Assembly (NCBI GenBank): GCA_035946955.1
Contig: DASYYE010000504.1
Location: 1 to 25,136, forward strand
Origin: DASYYE01 sp035946955
GTDB lineage: Bacteria > Actinomycetota > Actinomycetes > Streptosporangiales > Streptosporangiaceae
Direction of reading: 5' to 3'
DNA: 25,136 nucleotides
Shown: in pieces, positions 1 through 7,564 of the stretch
How positions within the stretch are numbered: position 1 is the first letter of the stretch
Layout of the letters: every line of letters begins with the position of its first letter
Notes under the pieces: generated by a model
Seen by the model: only the letters and a program-made list of their open reading frames with translations
Databases searched by the model: none
Told to the model about the DNA's origin: nothing
Program-made: the position numbers and the translations under genes

Positions 1-100
1 GGTGCACGGCGAGATAGACATCGATGCCAGCGACTTCGGCGGTCGCTTGGAGCGCCTTCGACGCCAAGCCGTCGCCGTCAACAATGAGAAGCTTTGCCAT
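1..100 (-). CDS. Partial gene of unknown function (N-terminal 33 residues only)
   Basis: The reverse strand reads an ATG at position 100, seven bases or less behind a near-perfect ribosome site (AGGAGG at 105-110), and stays open to the window edge. The visible N-terminus begins MAKLLIVDGDGLASKALQAT and continues to a hydrophobic second strand (IDVYLAVH). This strand-loop-helix-strand pattern suits a Rossmann-like or pre-ATP-grasp fold, and the start also resembles FEN/PIN-type or receiver proteins; 33 residues cannot decide. It starts 68 bases after the P450 stop on the same strand, so it is probably the next gene of that operon. Seen: start, RBS, frame. Inferred: fold and operon membership. 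Confidence 0.7.
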   Translation of the reverse strand, partial: MAKLLIVDGDGLASKALQATAEVAGIDVYLAVH

Positions 101-168
101 CACACCTCCTTCGAGCCGTCACGCCTCAACAACGCGGCGGGAAATCGCCAGCCGACGGTTTTGGCAGG

Positions 169-1329
169 TCACGGACGCAACGTCACGGGCAGGTACTCCA
201 GGCACCGAACGGTCGCCGTCCGGCGGCGGATCGGGGTGCCGGCCAGGCGCAGGCGTCCCGGAGTGGCCAGCATGCCGACGACCAGTTCACGTACCGCGAG
301 GTGGCCGAATAGCATGCCGAGGCACGCATGCGGTCCCCAGCCAAAGCCGAGATGCCGGTTCGGCGTACGGTCGAGAACAAGCTCGTCCGGCCGGGGGAAC
401 TCGTCCGGATCCCGGTTCGCAGCCGCGAGGAGTGTCAGGACGACCTGTCCGGGCTCGACGATCGTGTCCCCGATCGTCGTCTTCCTGATCGCCACCCGGC
501 TCGTACCCTGTGCCGGGCCGTCGAAGCGAATCAGCTCCTCAACGCCAGACTCCAGGATCCGGGGGTCACGCAGCTGTTCCAATGCCTCCGGCCGTTGCAG
601 CAAGGTCAGCGCGATGTTGCCTGCGGCGGCGAACACGGTGCCGAAGCTCGCGTTGAAGGTCACGCTGGTGGTGTTGCGTACATAGTGGTCAGACACCTTC
701 GCCCCGGCTGCGTTGTGCCTGATACAGGCCAGGGCGCCGTCTCGCCCGTCCCCTGCAAACCAGGTCGATACCAGCGCGTTGAATGCTTTCCGAGCCCGGT
801 CACCGGGGTCCGCGGTTTCCGGCAGCAGGGCGGCGTCCATCCTCCGGGCGAGCGCCTCGGATATCTCGACGTACGGGTTCAGCTCGGGCTCGTCCACACC
901 GATCAGTTCCGCCGTGAGGCTCAGCGCGACGGGGGCGGCGACTTCCCTCATCCAGTCGAACCGGTCCCGGCCGCTCAACTGGCCGAAGACCTGGGAGATC
1001 TGCAGGCGCGCGCGGCCCGCGAGCTCGTCGAAATCCTGCTCTCGCAGGGAACTGACGAACAACCTGCGCAGTGGGCCCTGCGCCGGTGGGTCCAGGGTCT
1101 GGACGCTTTGCCGGAAATCCGGGACATCCTCGCCAACCCGTCGCCGGTCTCGGGCGAAGAGGTCGTAGTCGCGCAGCACGTCCCGGCAGTCCCGGTACCG
1201 CGTCAGCACCCAGGACTGCGTCTGCTCGTGCCAGAACACGGGAGTGGACTCCCGAAGTGCCCGGTAGAGAGGGTACGGATCCTCCAGCATCGCCGGGTCG
1301 AGAGGGTCATACCGCAGCGCGAGGGTCAT
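169..1329 (-). CDS. Cytochrome P450 monooxygenase
   Basis: A 386-residue soluble bacterial class I P450, expected to oxidise a small molecule with electrons from ferredoxin and a reductase. The heme-ligand loop FGWGPHACLG places the thiolate at Cys336. The K-helix ExxR motif is E265-LI-R268, and the substrate-proximal I-helix lies around residues 222-245. There the usual AGxET/AGxDT motif reads A227-S-F-G-T231: the threonine remains, but the acid is Gly230. The start at 1329 was chosen because GAGGAG lies 8-9 bases upstream and the protein then opens with the family-typical YDPLDPAMLEDPYPLYRALR; the frame extends 20 residues further upstream without family resemblance. It lies 143 bases downstream of the methyltransferase, on the same strand. 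Family assignment is certain; the substrate is unknown, though the neighbours suggest a tailoring role. Confidence 0.95.
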   Translation of the reverse strand: MTLALRYDPLDPAMLEDPYPLYRALRESTPVFWHEQTQSWVLTRYRDCRDVLRDYDLFARDRRRVGEDVPDFRQSVQTLDPPAQGPLRRLFVSSLREQDFDELAGRARLQISQVFGQLSGRDRFDWMREVAAPVALSLTAELIGVDEPELNPYVEISEALARRMDAALLPETADPGDRARKAFNALVSTWFAGDGRDGALACIRHNAAGAKVSDHYVRNTTSVTFNASFGTVFAAAGNIALTLLQRPEALEQLRDPRILESGVEELIRFDGPAQGTSRVAIRKTTIGDTIVEPGQVVLTLLAAANRDPDEFPRPDELVLDRTPNRHLGFGWGPHACLGMLFGHLAVRELVVGMLATPGRLRLAGTPIRRRTATVRCLEYLPVTLRP

Positions 1330-1472
1330 GAATGCGTTCTCCTCACAATCGTGTACCGCTGCCGGATTCGCCCGTGCCAGCGGCACCATCGCTCAGCTGG
1401 ATTGGGCATATGGCAGGAAGCACAACGCCGCCACTGCGACCGCCTAGGCCCCCGCCGATGGTGACGCCAGGT

Positions 1473-2300
1473 TCATGCGGACTCGGCCGTCCGGCGGAAG
1501 GCCAGTACGTGAACGAAGAACCTGTTTCCTTTGAACGCAGCTCTTCCCCTATGGCGCAGGGTTTCCAGCTTACGCAACAATATCTTCGAGTGCTCAGCGT
1601 AGACCCGCAGCGGAATGTCCATTTCGAAGATTGCCACGATACGGCAGTCGTATCCTCGCGCCGCCATCAATTCCCTGGTCCGGCCGACATCGGCTAGTGA
1701 GGAATGGGCAATCAGCAAGGTGCCGTTCGGTGCCAGCAGGTCGTCGACACGATCGACAATGACGTCGTACAAGGCTCTGCCCTCTGGACCTCCGATGAGC
1801 GCCAGGCCGAGACCATCCTTGGTTGCGTAAGCCGGACTGTCGGGTAGGTGCGGCGGATTGGCGACGATCAGGTCGTACACATCGTCCGGCACATACTCCG
1901 CGAGGTCGGCGACCACACAGGACAGCCGCGTGACGTCAAGCCGGTTCGCCGCGGCGTTGGCTAGAGTGACGTCAGCGGAGGCTGGGTTGACGTCAACCGC
2001 GGTCACGCGCTCGGCCCCGGCAGCCAGCATCGCGATGCTGTAAAGGCCCGAGCCCGACCCGACGTCGAGTACCCGGTGGCCGGCAACCACCGTCTCGGCG
2101 GCGTCGTCGATTGCGGTGAGCAGGCTCAAGCCGCAATCGGTCGGGAAGAGGACCTCGGCGGAGTTGGGAACCTCGATACGCAGAGCCGACCCGCGGAACT
2201 CGAACAAGCCGCACTCCGAGCGCGAGACCCACAATGCTCCGTCCGTGGCGGCCGGCAGGGCTCTCATCTCGACCGCTGATGTCGTGCCAGTAATCGTCAT
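1473..2300 (-). CDS. HemK/PrmC-like SAM-dependent methyltransferase
   Basis: A 275-residue class I methyltransferase. Motif I (VLDVGSGSG, residues 77-85) binds S-adenosylmethionine, the acidic end of strand 2 is AVDVNP (101-106), and the catalytic NPPH tetrad is at 148-151, followed by a HemK-like GGPEGR turn at 170-175. NPP(Y/F/H) motifs mark enzymes that methylate amide or amine nitrogens, such as PrmC on glutamine of release factors. The N-terminal domain is short and the neighbours are not prfA, so a small-molecule or peptide N-methylation role is more likely than translation. The start at 2300 has GGAGG seven to eight bases upstream; a 31-residue extension to 2393 would overlap the ATP-grasp gene and looks spurious. 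It starts 14 bases after the ATP-grasp stop, implying one operon. The C-terminal 45 residues are basic. Confidence 0.88.
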   Translation of the reverse strand: MTITGTTSAVEMRALPAATDGALWVSRSECGLFEFRGSALRIEVPNSAEVLFPTDCGLSLLTAIDDAAETVVAGHRVLDVGSGSGLYSIAMLAAGAERVTAVDVNPASADVTLANAAANRLDVTRLSCVVADLAEYVPDDVYDLIVANPPHLPDSPAYATKDGLGLALIGGPEGRALYDVIVDRVDDLLAPNGTLLIAHSSLADVGRTRELMAARGYDCRIVAIFEMDIPLRVYAEHSKILLRKLETLRHRGRAAFKGNRFFVHVLAFRRTAESA

Positions 2301-2314
2301 GCCTGCCTCCGCCG

Positions 2315-3577
2315 CTACGCCGGGTCCACGACGAACTCGACCGTGTCGTCGATATCCCTGAAGGTGTGCTCGAGCTGCTCCGCGTTCGCACACTTGGCAG
2401 CGACGTAGCCAGCTCGCCGCCAGGAGTCCTTGAACGACGGGACACGCTCGCCCGGAGCCATCTTGATCCGATAGGCAAAGACGTCCCGGAGGTCACCGAG
2501 CTTCTCGATTCCACGTACCTCGGTAAGGACTCCGCTAGGCACGGTGAAATGCCGGATTCCGGCAACCCCGCAGGCGTGGTCGATGAGCAGCGGGTCTAGG
2601 CCGGCGAGCATGCGCACGAGCGAGCCATACAGGTTGAACCCGTATGCCTTCGCGACAAGTTCCGGGATGAAGGCACCCGGCACACGCGCGGCACATTCGA
2701 TCAACTGTGGCCGTCCGTCGTCGATCTTCCACTCTGAATGGAACATCCCGAAGCCCACGTCGAGACCTGCGAGGAGCCTGTGCGCTTCCTCGGTCACGGC
2801 CGCTGCGTGTTCCTGCGGTATCGGTGCGGGTACGACCACGGACATCACGGGGAAGTACTTTCCGCCGGTCGGTGTGCCAAGCAGGGACACATTGTCGAAA
2901 ACGACATGACCGTCGCTGACCAGGGTCTCTACTGAGACCTGGTAGCCCTCAACATAATCCTCCGCGATAAACCGCCACTGCAGCGGCCGGTTCGCTAGCC
3001 CATCGTCCTCCTCAGAGTCGATACACTCCTGCCACGCCGCAGTGATCTCGCTCGCTTCGTCGATTCGGACCACCCCGACCGATTGGCGCCGGTTGCTTGG
3101 CTTCACGATGATCGGCCGGCCGTCGAAGAACGCCGCCACGTCCTGCACGCTACGGACAGGGGCGAATCGCGGCTGAGCGACCCCTATCTCGGAGGCGGCC
3201 TGGCGAAGCCGTACCTTGTCCGTGCAGGCGTCCACGGCACGCATTCCGGGAAACTTCAGGCCCAGCCTCTCGGACAACAGGCCGGCAGCCTGTACCGAGT
3301 ACTCCCAGCATGGAACAACCGCATCGAAACCTACTTCGTCGTGCCAGGCGATTGCGGCGTCAAGGAAGCCGTCGCTCTGCTGGTACTCGCCGAGCCGCAG
3401 TTCGCGAATCCCGAAGGCCTCGTAGCCCGCCAGATCACGAATGTAGATGTCCTTCTCTTCGAGGACGTAGAGATCTAGGTCATTGTCGTGTCGAAATAGC
3501 TCGGCGTATCCCGGATGAATTCCAATCATGAGAATCTTCTTGACAGAAGCTCCGCCGTCGCCCGCGCTTCCCTTCAT
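2315..3577 (-). CDS. ATP-grasp ligase (carboxylate-amine ligase type)
   Basis: A 420-residue ATP-grasp protein. The N-terminal pre-ATP-grasp domain starts with KKILMIG (13-19). The ATP-binding lysine sits in IIVKPSNRRQSVGV (156-169), the adenine-contacting strand in FIAEDYVEG (203-211), and the metal-binding acids in HSEW (Glu282) and LIECAARVPGAF (Glu294). The ECAARxxGAFIPELV pattern is typical of ligases that activate a carboxylate as acyl phosphate and join it to an amine, such as BacD-type L-amino acid ligases and related enzymes in natural-product pathways; carbamoyl-phosphate-synthase-like relatives are an alternative. The start at 3577 has GAGGAAG just upstream; the frame is open 37 residues further but that stretch is not protein-like. 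First gene of the minus-strand operon, tightly followed by the methyltransferase. Fold is seen; substrates are not inferable. Confidence 0.9.
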   Translation of the reverse strand: MKGSAGDGGASVKKILMIGIHPGYAELFRHDNDLDLYVLEEKDIYIRDLAGYEAFGIRELRLGEYQQSDGFLDAAIAWHDEVGFDAVVPCWEYSVQAAGLLSERLGLKFPGMRAVDACTDKVRLRQAASEIGVAQPRFAPVRSVQDVAAFFDGRPIIVKPSNRRQSVGVVRIDEASEITAAWQECIDSEEDDGLANRPLQWRFIAEDYVEGYQVSVETLVSDGHVVFDNVSLLGTPTGGKYFPVMSVVVPAPIPQEHAAAVTEEAHRLLAGLDVGFGMFHSEWKIDDGRPQLIECAARVPGAFIPELVAKAYGFNLYGSLVRMLAGLDPLLIDHACGVAGIRHFTVPSGVLTEVRGIEKLGDLRDVFAYRIKMAPGERVPSFKDSWRRAGYVAAKCANAEQLEHTFRDIDDTVEFVVDPA

Positions 3578-3833
3578 TCGCTTCCTCACATTTCGTGCAC
3601 CATGATCGTGCATGGCGTTCCAAGGGTCAGGCAGCCGACCCCACAGTCTCCGCGGGACCACCGTCCTCCTGGTGACCACAGCCGCCACTGCGCGGCACGT
3701 TCAGAAGGTAGGCACCCGGTGTGCCACGAAAGCTTGCAGGTTTCTTAACCTGAAGACATCGACCTGACGACGCAGTCAGGAGGACTCAGGACAGGGGGGG
3801 CACCGGGGCGACGGCGACCGGGGCTGGCAGGCA
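3578..3833. other. Upstream region of the ATP-grasp operon, no gene seen
   Basis: No convincing coding sequence on either strand. It should contain the promoter of the leftward operon, but I do not see a clear -35/-10 pair. One compact inverted repeat is present at 3737-3752 and is listed separately. Confidence 0.5.
3737..3752. promoter_or_regulatory. Inverted repeat, possible operator of the ATP-grasp operon
   Basis: CAGGTT at 3737-3742 and AACCTG at 3747-3752 form a perfect 6-bp dyad around TCTT. It lies 160 bases upstream of the ATP-grasp start, in the only intergenic space that can hold the operon promoter. Size and AT-rich centre suit a dimeric repressor site, but a chance dyad of this length is possible. 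Confidence 0.3.
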
Positions 3834-4045
3834 ATGGTCCTGAACTCGGCCGGCTGGCTGCACACCCGCCTTGGTGAGCATCACCAGGCCCGGGCCGCCT
3901 GCCAGCAGGCCCTCACCCTCCATCAGGAACTCGATGACATGCTGGGGGCGGGCGACTGCCTGGCAGCAGGCTCTGACCATTCCTCACCGACCTCGGCCAC
4001 CCAGAAGCCGACCAGGTCAACGCCAATCTTGCGCAACTCGGCTGA
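3834..4045 (+). pseudogene. Remnant of a TPR-domain protein (C-terminal part of a regulator-type TPR array)
   Basis: Three frames must be joined to read the remnant. From 3834 the frame gives LNSAGWLHTRLGEHHQARAA followed by CQQALTLHQELDD, a clear tetratricopeptide repeat of the type found at the C-terminus of actinobacterial SARP/AfsR-like or NB-ARC regulators. After an apparent internal deletion the sequence resumes at about 3958 as AWQQALTI in a second frame. From 3983 a third frame reads LTDLGHPEADQVNANLAQLG and stops with TGA at 4043-4045, the usual C-terminal end of such arrays. No N-terminal DNA-binding or NTPase region is present nearby. This is a decayed fragment, not a functional gene. 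Confidence 0.75.
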
Positions 4046-4337
4046 CCATAGTGTGTGGGTGCCGGTCGCGGCCCCCAGGCTCCCACAGGTTCGAGCGTGC
4101 CGGACGTGTCAGCTGCCAGGAACCGGGCCGAAGCGAACAGCGCGGTGCCATCCCAGGGGGGCCTGTAGCGGAGCAAGCGGTTCGGTGGACCGCTCCTTCA
4201 GCCCCGGGTCTGTCCGCTATGTGTCCGTAACCAACGCCACGCGGTGTCGTCTCCTGGCCACGGATGACACAAGATGTCACAGAGCAAAGCGGCCCGCCAA
4301 GCCGCGCTCTCCGCAGCTCACGGGCCGTTTCCGCAGG
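4046..4337. other. Non-coding stretch between the TPR remnant and tRNA-Tyr
   Basis: No gene with family-like sequence on either strand. A modest hairpin (AGCGGT near 4177, ACCGCT near 4190) is present. I found no copy of the tRNA 3' end here, so no att site can be assigned. The stretch is where a tRNA-targeted element would have its boundary. Confidence 0.4.
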
Positions 4338-4422
4338 TGGTGGCAGGTTCTGGATTCGAACCAGAGAAGGCGTAGCCGACGGTTTTACAGACCGCTCCCT
4401 TTGGCCGCTCGGGCAACCTGCC
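4338..4422 (-). tRNA. tRNA-Tyr (anticodon GUA)
   Basis: The reverse strand folds as a class II tRNA. The acceptor stem GGCAGGU (4422-4416) pairs with ACCUGCC (4348-4342), and the discriminator A plus CCA are encoded (4341-4338). The anticodon loop CUGUAAA gives anticodon GUA (complement of 4386-4388). The long variable arm and the T-loop GGUUCGAAUCC are present. Tyrosine is one of the three type II tRNAs in bacteria, which fits the long arm. The 3' end points toward the left-hand accessory region. SLP1 of Streptomyces is a known element that integrates in a tRNA-Tyr gene. Confidence 0.95.
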
Positions 4423-4683
4423 TTGCGTCGCCTCACGACGACAGCAGAGTGAAGGATAGCGAACCTTCCGGCCATCTGCGCCGACCAGGGCACCTCTGCA
4501 CCCACAAACGCCATGAGCACCGCCAACCAGTGCCTCCGCAGCCCGGCACCAGCAGCCGGTGGGAGCCCAGCTACCCTCCTGCCAGCCATCCCCGGCGTGG
4601 CGCTCGGCCCAGTGACACCCCGGCACCCCGCACGCACAGTAGCCTCGACCGGGGCGCATACCGCAGACCCACAAGGAGAGGGC

Positions 4684-5172
4684 ATGGCCGAGTCATCTTT
4701 CGACATCGTCAGCAAGGTTGACCACCAGGAAGTGGACAACGCCGTGAACCAGGCCGCCAAGGAGATCTCCACCCGGTTCGACTTCCGCGGCGTTGGCGCG
4801 TCCATCACGTGGTCCGGCGAGCAGGTCGAGATCCGCGCGAACGCGGAAGAGCGGGCCAAGGCCGTCCTTGACGTCTTCAAGGAGAAGCTCATCAAGCGCG
4901 GCGTGTCGCTCAAGGCTCTCGACCCAGGTGAGGCCAAGCCGTCGGGCAAGGACTTCCGCATGGTCGTGAGCCTCAAGCAGGGGATCTCCCAGGACGAGGC
5001 CCGGAAGATCTCCAAGCTCATCCGCGACGAGGGTCCCAAGGGCATCCGAGCGCAGGTCCAAGGCGATGAACTCCGCGTCTTCTCCAAGAAGAAGGACGAC
5101 CTCCAAGCCGTGATCTCCCTGGTCAAGGGCAAGGACTTCGAACTGGCCCTGCAGTTCGTCAACTTCCGCTGA
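4684..5172 (+). CDS. yajQ: YajQ-family nucleotide-binding protein
   Basis: A 162-residue cytoplasmic protein of the YajQ family (UPF0234), which has two ferredoxin-like halves. The opening SSFDIVSKVDHQEVDNAVNQ, the strand STRFDFRGV (about 30-38) and the ending LVKGKDFELALQFVNFR are all diagnostic and full length. Family members bind nucleotides, and in Xanthomonas a member is a cyclic-di-GMP effector; the role in actinomycetes is not established. The start at 4684 has AAGGAGAG nine bases upstream; the frame extends 57 residues further upstream but that part is proline-rich and not conserved-looking. Transcribed away from tRNA-Tyr, with 261 bases between them. A hairpin 80 bases after the stop probably ends the transcript. 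Confidence 0.96.
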   Translation: MAESSFDIVSKVDHQEVDNAVNQAAKEISTRFDFRGVGASITWSGEQVEIRANAEERAKAVLDVFKEKLIKRGVSLKALDPGEAKPSGKDFRMVVSLKQGISQDEARKISKLIRDEGPKGIRAQVQGDELRVFSKKKDDLQAVISLVKGKDFELALQFVNFR

Positions 5173-5251
5173 GCCCGTCAGGCCCCCAAGAACACGTTCT
5201 AGAAACGCCGCCACCAGCCGCCCACTACCTCACTCCCAGCACACCACGAGC

Positions 5252-5271
5252 ACAGGCCCAGTCGGGCCTGT
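5252..5271 (+). terminator. Hairpin terminator candidate after yajQ
   Basis: ACAGGCCC (5252-5259) and GGGCCTGT (5264-5271) pair perfectly around a 4-base loop, AGTC. There is no T-run, as is common for actinobacterial terminators. It lies 80 bases downstream of the yajQ stop. Confidence 0.6.
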
Positions 5272-5665
5272 CACAATCGGTCGCAGTTGTGAACCAGTGG
5301 CCCTCGTCGCTCGTCTCTCAGGTATGGCTGCCCCTTCGGCTGATCACACTGCGGAGTATGATCGGACACGAAACGTCACGCTGGTATATCCGGTAGCACG
5401 TCCCAGGCACCTAGCACCCCAAACAGTGTTTTCCGCGCAAAATTCGCGCGAGGAGACCAACCGTACCGATCGCCGTGACCTTGCCTCGCGGGTAACCTGG
5501 GAGTTAGCTCAGGAACCCGGCTGGATGGGGGTATCCGAGGGAAACCCAGAGCACGCCTAATCCGAAGAGCACATAGCCCGGGCCAAACCAGCGGCCTGTT
5601 GAGCGCTCGCGGAGCCGCGCCAGTACAGGCGCCCGCCCGGGGCGCGTCGAGGAGGTTCTTCACCT
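5272..5665. other. Leader/intergenic region before korA
   Basis: No gene is supported: the open frames here have no family-like sequence. The region must contain the korA promoter, but I cannot point to a convincing -35/-10 pair. A loose dyad (GATCA near 5341, TGATC near 5359) is visible but weak. The korA ribosome site GAGGAGG is at 5648-5654. Confidence 0.4.
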
Positions 5666-7564
5666 GTGGCCAAGCAGGTCCAGCAACGTGATCGTGTCAT
5701 CATTCGTTTCGCTGGCGACTCCGGTGATGGAATGCAGCTCACTGGCGACCGTTTCACCCACGAGACGGCCACGTTTGGCAACGACCTATCGACGTTGCCA
5801 AACTTCCCGGCGGAGATCCGGGCACCTGCGGGCACGCTGCCCGGTGTCTCGAGTTTCCAGCTGCACTTCGCCGACCATGACATCCTCACCCCTGGTGATG
5901 CCCCCGACGTACTGGTGGCGATGAACCCAGCGGCGCTCAAGGCGAACCTGGCGGACCTGCCACGGGGCGCGGACATCATCGTCAATACCGACGAGTTCAA
6001 CAAGCGAAACCTCGCCCGCATCGGGTACGAGGTCAACCCACTGGAGGACGGCTCGCTCGAGGCCTACCGCGTCCACGCGGTGCCACTCACCTCCCTGACC
6101 GTGAAGGCCCTGGAGGCGTTCGACCTCACCCGCAAGGAGGCCGAGCGCGCCAAGAACATGTTCGCGCTTGGCCTGCTGTCGTGGCTCTACAACCGGCCTA
6201 CGGACACCACGCTGGCGTTCCTTGAATCGAAGTTCGCGACCAAGCCCGAGATCATGAAAGCGAACATGGCCGCGTTCTCGGCGGGCTGGAACTTCGGTGA
6301 GACCACCGAGGCGTTCTCGGTCTCCTATGAGGTCAAGCCAGCCAGGCTCCGGCCCGGAACGTACCGGAACATCACCGGCAACACTGCCCTCGCATACGGG
6401 CTGATCGCCGCGTCCGAACTCTCCGGCCTCCCGCTGTACCTGGGCTCCTACCCGATCACCCCGGCCTCCGACATCCTGCACGAACTGTCCAGGCACAAGC
6501 GCTTCGGAATACGGACCTTCCAGGCAGAGGACGAGATCGCCGGGGTGGGGGCGGCTCTGGGTGCCGCTTTTGGCGGCGCGCTTGGGGTGACCACGACCTC
6601 CGGCCCGGGCATGATCCTCAAGTCCGAGACGATCGGCCTCGCGGTCTCGGTCGAACTCCCCCTGATCGTCTGCGACATCCAGCGGGCAGGGCCTTCCACG
6701 GGCATGCCGACCAAAACAGAACAGGCCGACTTGCTGGCGGCCTTGTTCGGCCGAAACGGCGAGTCGCCCGTGGCCGTCCTTGCCCCCGCCACACCCGCCG
6801 ATTGCTTCATGGTCGCGATCGACGCCGCCAGGATCGCCGTGAAATACCGAACCCCGGTCATCGTGCTGTCCGACGGTTACCTGGCCAATGGTTCTGAGCC
6901 CTGGCGGATCCCCGAGCTGGCTGACCTGCCCGATATCAGCAGCGAGTTTTCGTTTAGTAAACCCGAAGACTGGCTGAACGGGAACGGCGCGGGGGCAGAC
7001 AACGCAAGCGCCGGGGGCGTCCCCCATTTCCGGCCATTCCAGCGTGACCCGCAGACACTGGCGCGGCCATGGGCGATCCCTGGCACACCTGGGCTCGAGC
7101 ACCGGATCGGCGGGATCGAAAAAGCCGATGGCGCCGGCACCATCTCCTATGACCCTGACAACCACGACAAGATGGTCCGGCTCCGCCAGGCCAAGATAGA
7201 CGGGATCGCCGCGGGAATTGGCCCGCTGACGGTGGACGACCCGGATGGGGCGGCGAAGGTGCTGGTCCTCGGGTGGGGGTCCACGTACGGGTCGATCGGT
7301 GCCGCGGTACGCCGCGTGCGCAACGCGGGCAGCGCGGTCGCCTGCGCGCACCTGCGCTTCCTGAACCCGTTCCCAGCCAACCTAGGTGACGTGCTGCGCA
7401 GCTATGAGAAGGTCGTCGTCCCAGAGATCAACCTCGGGCAGCTCGCGCTGCTGCTGAGGGGCCGGTATCTGGTGGACGTCATCTCCTACAACCAGGTGCG
7501 GGGGCTGCCCTTCCGGGCGGCGGAACTCGCCGGGGTCATCCAGGATGTGATCGCACATGTCTGA
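5666..7564 (+). CDS. korA: 2-oxoacid:ferredoxin oxidoreductase, alpha subunit with fused gamma domain
   Basis: A 632-residue KorA. Residues 10-210 are the gamma domain (RVIIRFAGDSGDGMQLTG), fused ahead of the alpha domain, as in actinobacterial and other aerobic KorA. The alpha part carries SYPITPASD (261-269), the pyrimidine-binding region around AEDEIAGVGAALGA, and TSGPG (311-315). With KorB it oxidatively decarboxylates 2-oxoglutarate or a related 2-oxoacid to the acyl-CoA, reducing ferredoxin. Mycobacterial KorAB is an oxygen-tolerant TCA-cycle enzyme of this type. The start is GTG at 5666 with GAGGAGG about 12 bases upstream. It overlaps korB by 8 bases, so the two are translationally coupled. 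Residues around 430-445 form a short Gly/Asn/Ala-rich loop. Confidence 0.96.
   Translation: MAKQVQQRDRVIIRFAGDSGDGMQLTGDRFTHETATFGNDLSTLPNFPAEIRAPAGTLPGVSSFQLHFADHDILTPGDAPDVLVAMNPAALKANLADLPRGADIIVNTDEFNKRNLARIGYEVNPLEDGSLEAYRVHAVPLTSLTVKALEAFDLTRKEAERAKNMFALGLLSWLYNRPTDTTLAFLESKFATKPEIMKANMAAFSAGWNFGETTEAFSVSYEVKPARLRPGTYRNITGNTALAYGLIAASELSGLPLYLGSYPITPASDILHELSRHKRFGIRTFQAEDEIAGVGAALGAAFGGALGVTTTSGPGMILKSETIGLAVSVELPLIVCDIQRAGPSTGMPTKTEQADLLAALFGRNGESPVAVLAPATPADCFMVAIDAARIAVKYRTPVIVLSDGYLANGSEPWRIPELADLPDISSEFSFSKPEDWLNGNGAGADNASAGGVPHFRPFQRDPQTLARPWAIPGTPGLEHRIGGIEKADGAGTISYDPDNHDKMVRLRQAKIDGIAAGIGPLTVDDPDGAAKVLVLGWGSTYGSIGAAVRRVRNAGSAVACAHLRFLNPFPANLGDVLRSYEKVVVPEINLGQLALLLRGRYLVDVISYNQVRGLPFRAAELAGVIQDVIAHV

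Noticed and set aside
1..4337. Left att repeat or integrase for a tRNA-Tyr element
   Set aside because: Scanned by eye for a copy of the tRNA 3' end and for a recombinase motif; none seen, so no mobile element is annotated.
4318..4674. Minus-strand open frame crossing the tRNA gene
   Set aside because: Part of its translation is simply the tRNA-Tyr gene read as codons.
4513..4683. 57-residue N-terminal extension of YajQ
   Set aside because: Proline/alanine-rich and absent from the family; the ATG at 4684 has a good ribosome site and matches the normal family start.
5341..5363. Loose dyad GATCA / TGATC before korA
   Set aside because: Only five-base arms with a 12-base spacer; expected by chance and not tied to a promoter I can identify.
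5297..5560. Possible small gene between yajQ and korA
   Set aside because: No proper ribosome site, no recognisable motif, and amino-acid content like non-coding DNA.
5786..7351. Long minus-strand open frame (about 520 codons) opposite korA
   Set aside because: It is Arg/Gly/Asp-rich with no family-like motif and lies exactly opposite an unmistakable KorA; a typical shadow in GC-rich DNA.
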